This document shows positions 9,182 through 17,517 of a stretch of DNA of 21,956 nucleotides, piece by piece. Location of the stretch: the NCBI GenBank assembly GCA_001655205.1, contig LPNZ01005441.1, positions 1-21,956 on the forward strand, in the 5' to 3' direction. Position numbers and translations under genes: made by a program. The notes below the pieces were generated by a model. It saw only the letters and a list, made by a program, of their open reading frames with translations. It had not been told where the DNA came from and did no database searches. Each line of letters starts with the position of its first letter. Position 1 is the first letter of the stretch. Origin of the DNA: Lenisia limosa. Lineage: Eukaryota; Breviatea.

Positions 9182-9538
9182 TTATTTTTTTAAAAATAAA
9201 AGCTACTTGATAAGCAATGCAAGACTGTTGTAGTACAAACTTTGACAAGTGTAGTTCTTTTACCTTATTCACTAATATTGACTAATATTTTCCCAGTGGT
9301 AATGTCTATAATGCTGTAAAAACAAAAATATATTGTAAATTGACATAGTATATATATCATATCATACTAAGATACTGGTGACTTGTTAAATAGTGACTGA
9401 TATGTCTTTTCTGCAGGGAAATCGGATTTTGCATCTTTTTATGATTGTAAAAGTGTATTAAAGCCGGAGTTAACTAAAGGTGGTTTAGTCCTCTTTTTTT
9501 ATTTTGGAAAATAATAATAAAAGTATGGTAAGTAGGAA

Positions 9539-9698
9539 TTCCCTACGGTCTGAAAAAGACCGGTAAAATATCGATATTTATCGAGAATTTATCGAGAAAT
9601 TCAGTTTTTCTTCGGGCCCGTAGGGAAGGCCCTACGGGCCAAGGCCTAACTAATTAAATTGAGCCTTCGGTATTATTTTGCACTCATTCCGTAGGGAA
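9539..9698. repeat. Hairpin element with CCGTAGGG repeats
   Basis: A perfect 11-bp stem (GGCCCGTAGGG at 9615-9625 and its complement at 9630-9640, loop AAGG) sits inside a wider inverted pair (TTCCCTACGG at 9539-9548, CCGTAGGGAA at 9689-9698). The 160-bp unit resembles a miniature inverted-repeat element. No coding capacity is seen. Confidence 0.6.
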
Positions 9699-10260
9699 GT
9701 TTTTCGTATAAAACAGTTTTACTTAATGACTTGGAGATTCTAAAAATGGGTGAACATTACCTGGAATGTGCCCAACCTATGAGGCCAATATTGCAATATA
9801 TCGATACTAAGTAGGTGTTGGTTTTGCGTAGTCTCTTAAATTATTTAAATTCCTCAAATATCGGGTTTAAACCCCAAAAAGGTGAAAAATAGCGAAGCCC
9901 AAAATCGTCCAAAATTGGAACAACCTCGGAAGTCGGGAATTACGTTTTTCTACTCGAAGCTCTTTCATACGGAAAATTACACGGTGGAATTATCGTCTTT
10001 TTAATTACTAAAATTATACTATTATTACCCAGAGGCCAGTTTTAGGCAAAAATTTTCCTCTTGATGTTAAAGTTAGTATTCTAAGACAATCTAACAGAAA
10101 TAGAAAGCTAGATGCACTAAATCTGGAACTTTGATCATCCTAAGGATCATCCAGTTTTTTCCCTCTTGAAGTTTTTTCACCTCTGTCTCTTCCTCTCTGC
10201 TTCTCTTCGCATGTTTCACAACAGCTTTGACTACGTATGACAGTGCTTAGATGGTTTTTG

Positions 10261-10385
10261 AGGAGAATTTCCTTAGAATCATCATTGATTGGACTCCCGC
10301 TTTAAACATTAGAGCTGGATAAATGATTCAAAAAAATAAAAAAAATTCCCTAAAATCACCATAAAGTGGACCCCGGCTTTAATAA
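10261..10385 (+). repeat. Two related copies of a dispersed motif
   Basis: About 44 bp at 10261-10305 is similar to 10341-10385. Both end in a form of GGACYCCSGCTTTAA. The reverse complement of that motif recurs near 9458 (ATTAAAGCCGGAGT), and weaker matches lie near 1189 and 12543. Confidence 0.5.
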
Positions 10386-10513
10386 TACCCTACATTTATG
10401 ATGTACAGATTATTCGAATAATAAGTCAATACTCAGAGTAGATACAACACCGAATTAGACACGGCAGAAAAGTCCACGACCGCGTCCACGTGTTCCTTCC
10501 TTATTTTTTTCCT

Positions 10514-11010
10514 TCACCCTGGCTTTCTCTTATCTACGTGCCTTTGCAATTTCTGCTGCAACTTTAGACGGCGCTTGTCAAAGTCCTCTGCAGTCACGAC
10601 AACATCAATTGAAGTTCGGCCAGGGCCAAGCGCAGGGGATGGTGGTCTTGCCGAAATGGATTCATAAACCAACGGGCTGTTGTGCCAAGGTAGAAGACCG
10701 TGTGGCTTCCGCATCTCATAGTCGGCTTGCTCACGAGCAGTAAGTGATTGCGCATGATTCTGTAAAATTGCCGTTTTGTTACTGTCTCCTTGTGCAGTGC
10801 CTTCCTTGTATATACGGACAATCTTTCTGTAGGGGTGTCGTTGAGGACAGTGCTTTCGGTGCTTATACCTTAATTATTAAATACACTAATGGGTACTACA
10901 CCATCCATACCTGTTCTACAGGACCTGCTGACAGTTGTGGAGGTGGATACAATCATTGCATCTATTGCTCGCCTTGCAGCAGATGGAACACTCAGGATGA
11001 AATTGAAACT
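10514..11010 (-). CDS. Unidentified spliced gene with a 23-nt intron
   Basis: Three minus-strand exons join cleanly. Exon 1 lies within about 11010-10911 (residues SAARRAIDAMIVSTSTTVSR). Exon 2 is 10868-10783 (STESTVLNDTPTERLSVYTR). Exon 3 is 10759-10514 (SLTAREQADYEMRKPHGLLP, SARPPSPALGPGRTSID, DFDKRRLKLQQKLQRHVDKR, then TGA). Introns are 42 nt (10910-10869) and 23 nt (10782-10760, GTAACA to TACAG), both GT-AG. Exon 2 plus the shared base is exactly 29 codons. The C-terminus is basic and probably helical. The start is not found and no family is recognised. Confidence 0.6.
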
Positions 11011-11298
11011 TATTACTAAGAGTATAAATTGGAAGAAAAAAAGAGGGGAATTCAAGAAATATAAAATAGTCACGATACCGGGGTTGGAACCATGCCCTGG
11101 TATACTGGGTCATTTTTGGTGACAGCTTTAGAGAGGTTAGACGAGTGGTTGAATGAAAGAAATCAAACTTTTTGTTCGAGGTCTTTGTTCTTGTGTATTA
11201 ATGCCAAATGCTGGACAACTCAATAAAAATACTTTTAAAAACTTCTTTATTCACTTTTAAAAGGGGGTTTTCAAAAAAAAAAGGCTATAAGGCAGGAA

Positions 11299-11815
11299 TC
11301 AGGGGGTGGGTCTAAAAAAACTAAGGAAGAAGACCCCATTATTGTAACAAGTACTTAAGAGGCCCCTCACTTTAGTCAAGCACCACAAAGACCCACAAGT
11401 TAGTAGTAAGTGTTTAAAGCCCGCCGTAAGCTGTTGATAAACAAACAATAATCCTAACATCTCCAAGAATGATGCCTCGCTCGGCAACACTGGGCTGTTT
11501 AAAGCGAGATGTGTTTCGAACTTTTTAGGTTCGTCTTGCAAGTTAAAAAGAACAAAAGAAAACAAAATAATCTCATTTTTCTTATTTGGGCGATCTCAAA
11601 CAATTTCCTGATCTCTATTATTTGCTCTCTGAATTGATTGTTATTGAAAGGTACAATCATTTGAAAAGAAAAAAGAGAAAGAGATGCATTGAACATTGAG
11701 AAATCAGGAATTTGCCCCATCAAAGGAAGAAAATATCCAAATCCATCCAATCCTGGCTTTCTCTGAAACAGAGGGGGCCTTGTGCTCTCTCAAGCCTTTC
11801 TTCCCGGAAATGCAA
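11299..11815 (-). CDS. Unidentified spliced gene with a 29-nt intron
   Basis: Minus-strand exons include one around 11815-11710 (residues SGKKGLREHKAPSVSEKARI) and one ending at 11564 (REQIIEIRKLFEIAQIRKM). A 29-nt GT-AG intron at 11563-11535 then leads in phase to EPKKFETHLALNSPVLPSEA and EMLGLLFVYQQLTAGFKHLL, open to a TGA at 11299. The first junction is unresolved. The last part may include non-coding sequence. No family is recognised. Confidence 0.42.
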
Positions 11816-11819
11816 ATTT

Positions 11820-12060
11820 TATTCAATAGATTAGTTTTTTACGGGGGTTAGAGTGGTTAGTAGCATTATCACCAAACTATGTACATCTCGATTTAAGATT
11901 GAAAAAAGGCGGCCAACTTTGTATTAATGTTCCAATAGTCTATTCTCTTGAGCAAATAGTGTTTTTTTCGAGTGTTTTTTGTAGACAGATATTTTCCCCA
12001 AATATATAATCTATAAAATTAAATTCATAAAAACGAGGTATAGCAGCCAAACATTATTCG
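11820..12060. other. Intergenic stretch
   Basis: AT-rich sequence with no supported feature. Confidence 0.5.
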
Positions 12061-12061
12061 G

Positions 12062-12289
12062 TTGATTGTACATGTCATACTTAATGACGCATATTTCCCT
12101 TCAGGAAAATCGGTGAAGACTTACCAAGTCATAGATATGACAAAAGCAAGGTCCGATTTGTTACATTTTTTCTGGCAACAAAAGCAAATTGGTAAATCAG
12201 AAAATCATCTCAAGTCTAGCTCGGTTACTGTTCTTTTTGTCCTTCTACCAAGGCAGATTGTGGAACTACATAACCTGCTTTTAGCCTGA
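12062..12289 (+). CDS. Possible coding fragment
   Basis: The plus frame is open to a TGA at 12287-12289. Its middle part (residues SGKSVKTYQVIDMTKARSDL) looks protein-like. A CCCTTCAG at 12097-12104 could be an acceptor. There is no ATG with good context, and no family is recognised. Confidence 0.25.
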   Translation: MIVHVILNDAYFPSGKSVKTYQVIDMTKARSDLLHFFWQQKQIGKSENHLKSSSVTVLFVLLPRQIVELHNLLLA

Positions 12290-12341
12290 GAACATCTTTA
12301 TAGTGGGGTTAAAGGACATTATGTGAGCGCCTTTTTTTTAG

Positions 12342-12441
12342 TGGCCAAATGGGATAATTATCGGTTTAAGACTGTTTTTGGGCCCGAGGTCGAGAGTTCG
12401 AAACCCAGAGTTTCTGATCTTGCCACATCCCCCCTTTTTCC
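12342..12441 (+). ncRNA. Possible Pol III element (tRNA-like or SINE)
   Basis: TGGCCAAATGG (12342-12352) fits the A-box pattern. AGTTCGAAACC (12395-12405) is close to a B-box. They are 53 bases apart, and a T-run follows at 12437-12441. The T-arm stem does not pair well, so a working tRNA is unlikely. A degraded tRNA or tRNA-derived SINE fits better. Confidence 0.3.
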
Positions 12442-12698
12442 TTTCTCAGCGGTCTTTTAGAAGGAGTATAAATGTAAAGCTCTGGTAGAATTGTTAGAAT
12501 TGCTTAAATCGAGAAAAATTCAAAAAATGCCCATTTAACTTTCACCCCGCTTTATACATGAATGCCCAATATAAAAGTCAACAGCGGCTCAGCAGTTATT
12601 CAACTCAACCAACGTTGGTGATAAAACCTTGAAACCACTGAGATTTCTCGAGGTGAAAATCTTGTTTACTAACATACTTAGATATTCAAGAACTTCAA

Positions 12699-12872
12699 TT
12701 AGACCTGAACTTCAACGGTAATGATCCCCTGAGACTTGTGGGTAAGGCGCTTCTTGCGGTGGGCTTTGCGGAGAGTATTGACCAGGTCAGTCTTCTTGAT
12801 GGCAAGACGCTACTCATGGTCGATGAAGCAGGCGGTCATGGCTGCCTCGTTGGCGTTGATGTTGAGGTCAAC
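12699..12872 (-). pseudogene. Degraded GC-rich coding remnant
   Basis: The minus strand reads as a strongly codon-biased, basic peptide (residues LAIKKTDLVNTLRKAHRKKR, end GIITVEVQV, then TAA at 12701-12699). It is broken by an in-frame TAG at 12812-12810. The 5' side runs into a TATATG microsatellite. The pattern of residues faintly recalls the second half of a histone fold, but I cannot name it. A single-base assembly error at the TAG would make it an intact exon. Confidence 0.35.
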
Positions 12873-12910
12873 ATATATATGTATATATGTCAAAGTGGGT
12901 CAACATTTAT

Positions 12911-12964
12911 AAATATGGTATGCAAGACAATAAGGAAAAAATATGGTATGTAAGACAATAAGGA
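12911..12964 (+). repeat. Two-copy tandem repeat, period 28
   Basis: The unit AAATATGGTATGYAAGACAA followed by TAAGGA occurs at 12911-12936 and 12939-12964 with one substitution. Confidence 0.8.
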
Positions 12965-13143
12965 ATTTCAAGGCAATATGGAAACATTTACAATATTAAA
13001 CTGTTACAATAACCGAGCTCCTTCCCAAAAAAAAAAAGAATCCAACCAACTATTGCTCGCTTTCTCTTTCATTTCGGAAACCCTTGAGAAAGATGTAGTA
13101 GTCCTGTACAAATACCCCCCCCCCTCCAACAAATATAAAATAA

Positions 13144-13335
13144 ACAAATTTATTTGAAAATGCGGTTCGTCGTGCTCTCAGAGGTGATCTCGTCAGTCGG
13201 CATGCAAATGCTGCTAAGTTCAGCGGACTTTACAGGAGTACGAGAGAACAGTTTCAAGGGTGTATACCTGATGTCTCATGGATCTTGGATCTAGAGCAGG
13301 TGGATCTACATTCGGTTTACTTTTTCCTTTCTTAG
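13144..13335 (+). CDS. Possible coding fragment
   Basis: An open frame without ATG runs from after a TAA to a TAG at 13333-13335. Residues include ENAVRRALRGDLVSRHANAA and GCIPDVSWILDLEQVDLHS. A second overlapping frame starting with an ATG at 13160 encodes MRFVVLSEVISSVGMQMLLS and is also open. I cannot decide between them. The GC content here stands out from the AT-rich flanks. Confidence 0.25.
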   Translation, partial: TNLFENAVRRALRGDLVSRHANAAKFSGLYRSTREQFQGCIPDVSWILDLEQVDLHSVYFFLS

Positions 13336-13339
13336 GCTG

Positions 13340-13566
13340 CCTTTCCATTGATATACTATATTATATAGTACATATTAATATCTATATACTATGTAGTTTA
13401 TATATAATATATATAGTATACATGTAGTATATATGATAGATGTATGATATATATATGATATAAAATGCAAAAATCCATTCAAAGTGCAAAAATCAATTCA
13501 AAATGCAAAAATCAATTCATGGTAGATATATGATATATATATATGATATATGACATATCTATATCA
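13340..13566. repeat. TATA/ATATGA microsatellite with a 3 x 19 bp tandem array
   Basis: Long AT microsatellite sequence surrounds three adjacent 19-bp units at 13462-13480, 13481-13499 and 13500-13518 (consensus AAARTGCAAAAATCMATTC). Confidence 0.85.
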
Positions 13567-14330
13567 TAGGTATGACCTGACACTGGCACTACCTTCAAAA
13601 TTAATGTTACTGTTTTTGATTTTATCAACCAAGACCTTACGGGTACCAGGACCGTTATCAAGCTATGCTATATTTATAGGTTTAAATTTAATGTAATTTC
13701 TAATTGTTACCTTTTCTTCTTTTTTAGATGCGGCTGAACTGCTCAGTAAAGATCCTGTTAAATTTAAAGATACTGTTCAAAAATCAATTAAAACTAAATT
13801 TGAATAGGGTGAATGAATTAGTTTTTGTTTGTGTATTCTTGCCCAATGAGTGGCTGGCTACCTTTGTCTTGGGTTTCGTAAACGTATTTTGGATAAAAGT
13901 GGTGTTAAAGATTCTAACAATGTTTTTCTAGAACTTCCCATTTGTAGTCTTTCTATAAAAGACCGCTGAGAAGGGACAAGGGATCACTAAAGAAAATGAA
14001 TTCCATTTTGAAATCAAATTTGACCACTCCCGCACTAGATTCCGGGCGTTTTGTGTCAGCAAATTCGGCACTATTTCGCTATTTCGGAAATGACTAGTTT
14101 CTAGTGCAGACAGACCACGTTGCTAGCTTCGGCCAGATTGATGCAGTGGGCGGTGGAACTGTAGGGATACAATGTGAAGATTGTGTTTCGTAAGGAACGA
14201 TAAGAGAATTACAACAATTTTCGTTGCGTAGTCTCTAACTAGCCTACAGTTAAGCGCAAGATGGGAAAAGATACATCTTGTGCCTAGTACAATACTAAGA
14301 ACAAAGGCTGTATCAGCTAAAAATATTCTA
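13567..14330. other. Stretch without a supported gene
   Basis: A plus frame at 13728-13931 is hydrophobic and AT-driven and was not accepted. The sequence TAAAAGACCGCTGAGAA near 13957 is an inverted copy of one near 12447. Confidence 0.45.
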
Positions 14331-14339
14331 AGACGAAAA

Positions 14340-14564
14340 ATGAAACAAACGCTTTCATATATTATATATGATCCCCTCACCGCGTTCGTGAGGACTTTCG
14401 TTAACGCTCCACGTCTGGGAGAAGATACTGTCGCCACCATCTGTGACTACATTGTTGATGCTGAGCTCGCAACCGCATCGGCAATAATCCCAACGGCGCA
14501 CGAGACGCCAGGTCCTTACTTATTTCATAAGCCACAACAGTCCCAAAGAAACAACTTCGCATGA
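14340..14564 (+). CDS. Unidentified coding exon
   Basis: An ATG at 14340 opens a frame to a TGA at 14562-14564. Residues include FVRTFVNAPRLGEDTVATIC and DYIVDAELATASAIIP, with GC-rich codons unlike the AT-rich flanks. The first dozen residues come from AT-rich sequence, so the true exon may begin near 14368 after a short intron. It lies just upstream of, and on the same strand as, the small gene at 14635. No family is recognised. Confidence 0.4.
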   Translation: MKQTLSYIIYDPLTAFVRTFVNAPRLGEDTVATICDYIVDAELATASAIIPTAHETPGPYLFHKPQQSQRNNFA

Positions 14565-14634
14565 ATATACAACTTATTTTGAAGAGGGTCACTATCACTA
14601 TGACTACTTAACTTGTCACAGACATCAATCAAAG

Positions 14635-15068
14635 ATGCCTTTGGTCAATTCCGTCCACCACAGGGATTCTGCCGAGGCTGACGATAATGCTGAGGAACTG
14701 AAGCCAGTTGCCAGGCGCCAAGGCCGTAACGGCAAGCGATGCCCTGAAGGTATGTGGTATTGTAAGTTGCAATACTATTAGTTGAGACAACTGTGATATC
14801 ACTATTACAGGATGCCAAGGAAGAAGCTGCTGAGAAGCGCCACCGGGAAGTGATGACCCACTTCGAGAAGTCCGCGAAGACGTTCTCCGACCTTTCCACC
14901 ACTCTGAACCCGTTCCTGCATTTCCAGATTCAAAAGGAAGAGAAGGTGAAGCAGTTGGATGCTGTTGATAACTGTGAATGATGATAATACTTTGCAAATA
15001 ACTCTCTCCAGAAGCAAATCCGCCAACAAAGCACCGCCAGCAGCTCTGATGACGACATCAGTGAATAA
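14635..15068 (+). CDS. Small spliced gene for a charged, acidic-tailed protein
   Basis: Four exons join in phase to give about 89 residues: 14635-14652 (ATG start), 14708-14749, 14811-14963 and 15012-15068. Introns are 55, 61 and 48 nt, all GT-AG. The two later junctions are clear, and the first is the least sure, because its intron is also open as an acidic peptide. Residues include DAKEEAAEKRHREVMTHFEK, a helical segment ending QIQKEEKVKQLDA, and a tail STASSSDDDISE that resembles a CK2-type acidic serine cluster. Codons are GC-biased, suggesting high expression. No family is recognised. Confidence 0.55.
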
Positions 15069-15069
15069 T

Positions 15070-15360
15070 GGTTCGCTAGTGCTTTAAAAGGCAATCATAC
15101 ATATATGTGTTCAATCAATGTGACTCTCATCTAAACTTGCACCTCTCTCTCTCTTATTGTTTTAGATCATGGAGTGTATTATGTGTGTGTGTGTGTGTTA
15201 GTTACATATTATGTAGAATCCCTTTTAAGTGGCAACAAAACCTGACTTCACCTTTAAGAAAGAACAGAAAAGAAACACTAAAACATAATTACGGATAAAT
15301 GGAGCCTTTTGCTTGAGATCACTCACAATATGACATTTCTCATATTTCATCGTGTATATG
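15070..15360. other. Intergenic stretch
   Basis: It contains a short (GT)n run near 15182 and AT-rich sequence. No gene is supported. Confidence 0.5.
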
Positions 15361-15366
15361 ATAGCT

Positions 15367-15520
15367 CATATCCCCTCGACGCAGACGTCGGAGATCTGGC
15401 ATTCGGGATTTCCGCGGTTGTTTTGTGGAGGTTCCGAGAGACGAACGAGGCTTAGCCGAGTGAGAACCAAGGAACCTCCGCAAAACAACCTCGAAAATCC
15501 TGGAATGCCATATCCCCTCG
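15367..15520. mobile_element. Foldback (MITE-like) element flanked by direct repeats
   Basis: Arms of about 39 bp at 15397-15435 and 15471-15510 are inverted copies with roughly 85-90 percent identity (outer end TGGCATTC, inner end GAGGTTCC). The 12-mer CATATCCCCTCG flanks the unit at 15367-15378 and 15509-15520. The plus and minus ORFs across it mirror each other because of the palindrome and are not genes. Confidence 0.65.
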
Positions 15521-15659
15521 GAAACATATGGCATAACATATTTGTTCTATCACCGCAAGGCACAAAAATACATTGTCTATACAATTATACAGGGCTAAAT
15601 GTAAGTAACAATGAACTGTTGCCCATTTTGAAATTAGATTTGTACCTGTGTCAAAAAAA

Positions 15660-16222
15660 CAATTTCAGTTAAACAATCGGGTAAAATCGGGTTTAGTGTC
15701 AGCATATGATATGTATGAAATAGGCGTTTTATCCTTTGTTTAACTTTGAAATCTTCGAAAACAAAAGGAAAAAACTGTTAGGGCCAGGAAAAACCACTGT
15801 CACTGACAGGAAAACCNNNNNNNNNNTACAATTTCAGTTAAAAAATCGGGTAAAATCGGGTTTAGTGTCAGTAGCATATATATATGATATGTTGTATTTC
15901 CATAAAATTGCAAAATAATGAATAATTTGTCAATTATCAATCTTTTTATATATGTTGTGTTGAATAGATTTTAGATGAGCGAGCGTTCATTTTTCTATCA
16001 GTTTACAATGTTATTGTTTATTCCTTTTCCCCATGACCAGCAACAGTCAAAAAGGTCTCCAAAACGTGTTCCAATTTCAATATTCATTCAGTANNNNNNN
16101 NNNCTAGCATATGATATGTATGAAATAGGCGTTTTATCCTTTGTTTAACTTTGAAATCTTGGAAAACAAAAGGAAAAAACTGTTAGGGCCAGGAAAAACC
16201 ACTGTCACTGACAGGAAAACCA
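15660..16222 (+). repeat. Interleaved duplicated blocks at two gaps
   Basis: Block A (about 43 bp, with AAATCGGGTTTAGTGTCAG) occurs at 15660-15702 and 15829-15871. Block B (about 116 bp, ending CACTGACAGGAAAACC) occurs at 15701-15816 and 16106-16222 with one clear difference. The copies end at the N gaps at 15817 and 16094. A and B are adjacent in one arrangement and separated by about 235 bp in the other. That suggests two alleles or overlapping contig ends placed in series. Confidence 0.85.
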
Positions 16223-16269
16223 ATTCACTTCCAACCTTTTGTATTTCTCAATTCCTCTGAGTAGCATGA

Positions 16270-16836
16270 TTAGCTTAGGGTCTTCACTGCGGAGGCAAAC
16301 TCAAAAGTGGACTTGGAGTGGCTGTATGGAAGCTTCAAACAAGCTAATGCTGAGTTCTGTACAATCTCAAAGAGCATAGGGAACTGAGCGAAAGAGGTAG
16401 GAGGCGCGTATGCCGCAAGCAGAATAAGTATCCGAGAACAATCGGCTTTGCTTTGCATCACAAATTTGATAACTGCTCAGAGAAACATCATACCAGAGGA
16501 TTTGTGACTTGCATACTCTGACTGAACGTCCTCGCAGAGGCCTTGAAGGAATGGCATGCGAGACTCTGCTTCGAGTGCTGTGCTTCTGCGGCTAAACTTG
16601 GCCAATGAAGCAGAGTTGAAGACTTGTGGTTGTTGAGGGGGCTCAGATTGGTTTGGCAATGATGACGGAATAACTATGGGCACTTCATCTTTAAAAAAAG
16701 ACTTTTGTGCAGTAGAACAGTTACTACACTGCTGTGAGCCAGGTAAGGCAGAATTGTCGGACCGAGCTGGTTGAGAGGGTGGCAATATCTCATGTCCACC
16801 TTGATTATGGGTCTTGCTCCAGGAAACATATTTCAT
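16270..16836 (-). CDS. Unidentified gene with one 21-nt intron
   Basis: Exon 1 is 16836-16494 from an ATG. It begins MKYVSWSKTHNQGGHEIL, is rich in Pro, Ser and Gln (VIPSSLPNQSEPPQQPQVFN), and ends QSEYASHKSS. A 21-nt GT-AG intron (16493-16473, GTATGA to AGCAG) splits a valine codon. Exon 2 (16472-16270) continues VIKFVMQSKADCSRILILLA, then LKLPYSHSKSTFEFASAVKT and a TAA. The total is exactly 182 codons including stop. The first two thirds look disordered and the last third hydrophobic and folded. TATGATATG-type sequence lies upstream. No family is recognised. Confidence 0.65.
16473..16493 (-). other. Mini-intron (21 nt) of the gene at 16270-16836
   Basis: GTATGA to GAGCAG. It contains an in-frame TGA if retained, so removing it is what joins the two long open frames. 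Confidence 0.7.
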
Positions 16837-16859
16837 TCGTGGGTGTATAATTTTCAAAG

Positions 16860-17510
16860 TCGATGATATATAGTATTATGACATGACATATCAACACTAT
16901 TTTTTATACAATATTCATACTTCAGAGATGCAGCATCAGTCGCAGTACAGGATGTAGTGGTGGTTTGAAGGTTTTATCCATCAACGTTGGTTAGGTGCTG
17001 CTGAACCAGGGCACATTTAAAGATGCTCTCAAGCTTAAATGTATGAAATTCACAATTTTATTCTTCTTGGTTTCTGCATCTGTATTTAGACAAGTTATTC
17101 AATGATATATGAGGATTTTGATGAATTTTTTTTGAAAATTGACATACACTAGCTGGGAAACCGAGCCGAGTTTCTGGTTTACCAACCTGCTTTAAGACTT
17201 CGAACACAAAACCTGAGTCAAACTTAAGTCAATCCCTAAGAATTCTTACTAAAAAAAATAACTCGCAAAATTGATGCTTTTGGCGTCAAAAAAATAGAAT
17301 TTGGATGACGTCACCGAAACTTTTTGTTGGGATATCCGTGACAACTTTCTGGGTTGGCACTCTGCAACGTAACATTATTAACCTCAGAAAATCTTATGCA
17401 ATTACCAAAAAATGCGGTCACTATGTCCTCAAAATACGCCATTTTTGAAGAATGTTTCGCGAAAAGAAGAGCGTGCTTCGGATATCCCAGACTTTCCACA
17501 TTTAACAAAA
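16860..17510. other. Stretch between two minus-strand genes
   Basis: Short coding-like runs exist, for example residues NQGTFKDALKLK near 17000 on the plus strand, but I could not build an exon. Overlapping frames on both strands at 17311-17630 are shadows of the DnaJ 3' exon or unsupported. Confidence 0.4.
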
Positions 17511-17517
17511 CAAGATA

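Larger units (their letters stand above)
9182..10510. other. Non-coding stretch downstream of UBC12
   Basis: An AATAAA at 9195-9200 is a plausible polyadenylation signal for UBC12. The rest holds a hairpin element at 9539-9698, a repeated motif pair at 10261-10384, and AT-rich sequence. No open frame was supported. Confidence 0.6.

Noticed and set aside
13330-13566. Possible CRISPR-like or satellite array
   Set aside because: The 3 x 19 bp units are directly adjacent without spacers and lie in a simple AT microsatellite.
14123-14598. Minus-strand frames opposite 14340-14564
   Set aside because: They appear to be shadows of the plus-strand coding frame.
14629-15029. Minus-strand frames opposite the small gene at 14635-15068
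   Set aside because: They are shadows; the plus strand has matching splice sites and continuous codon bias.
15340-15672. Long frames on both strands at the foldback element
   Set aside because: They mirror each other because of the palindrome and carry no protein signature.
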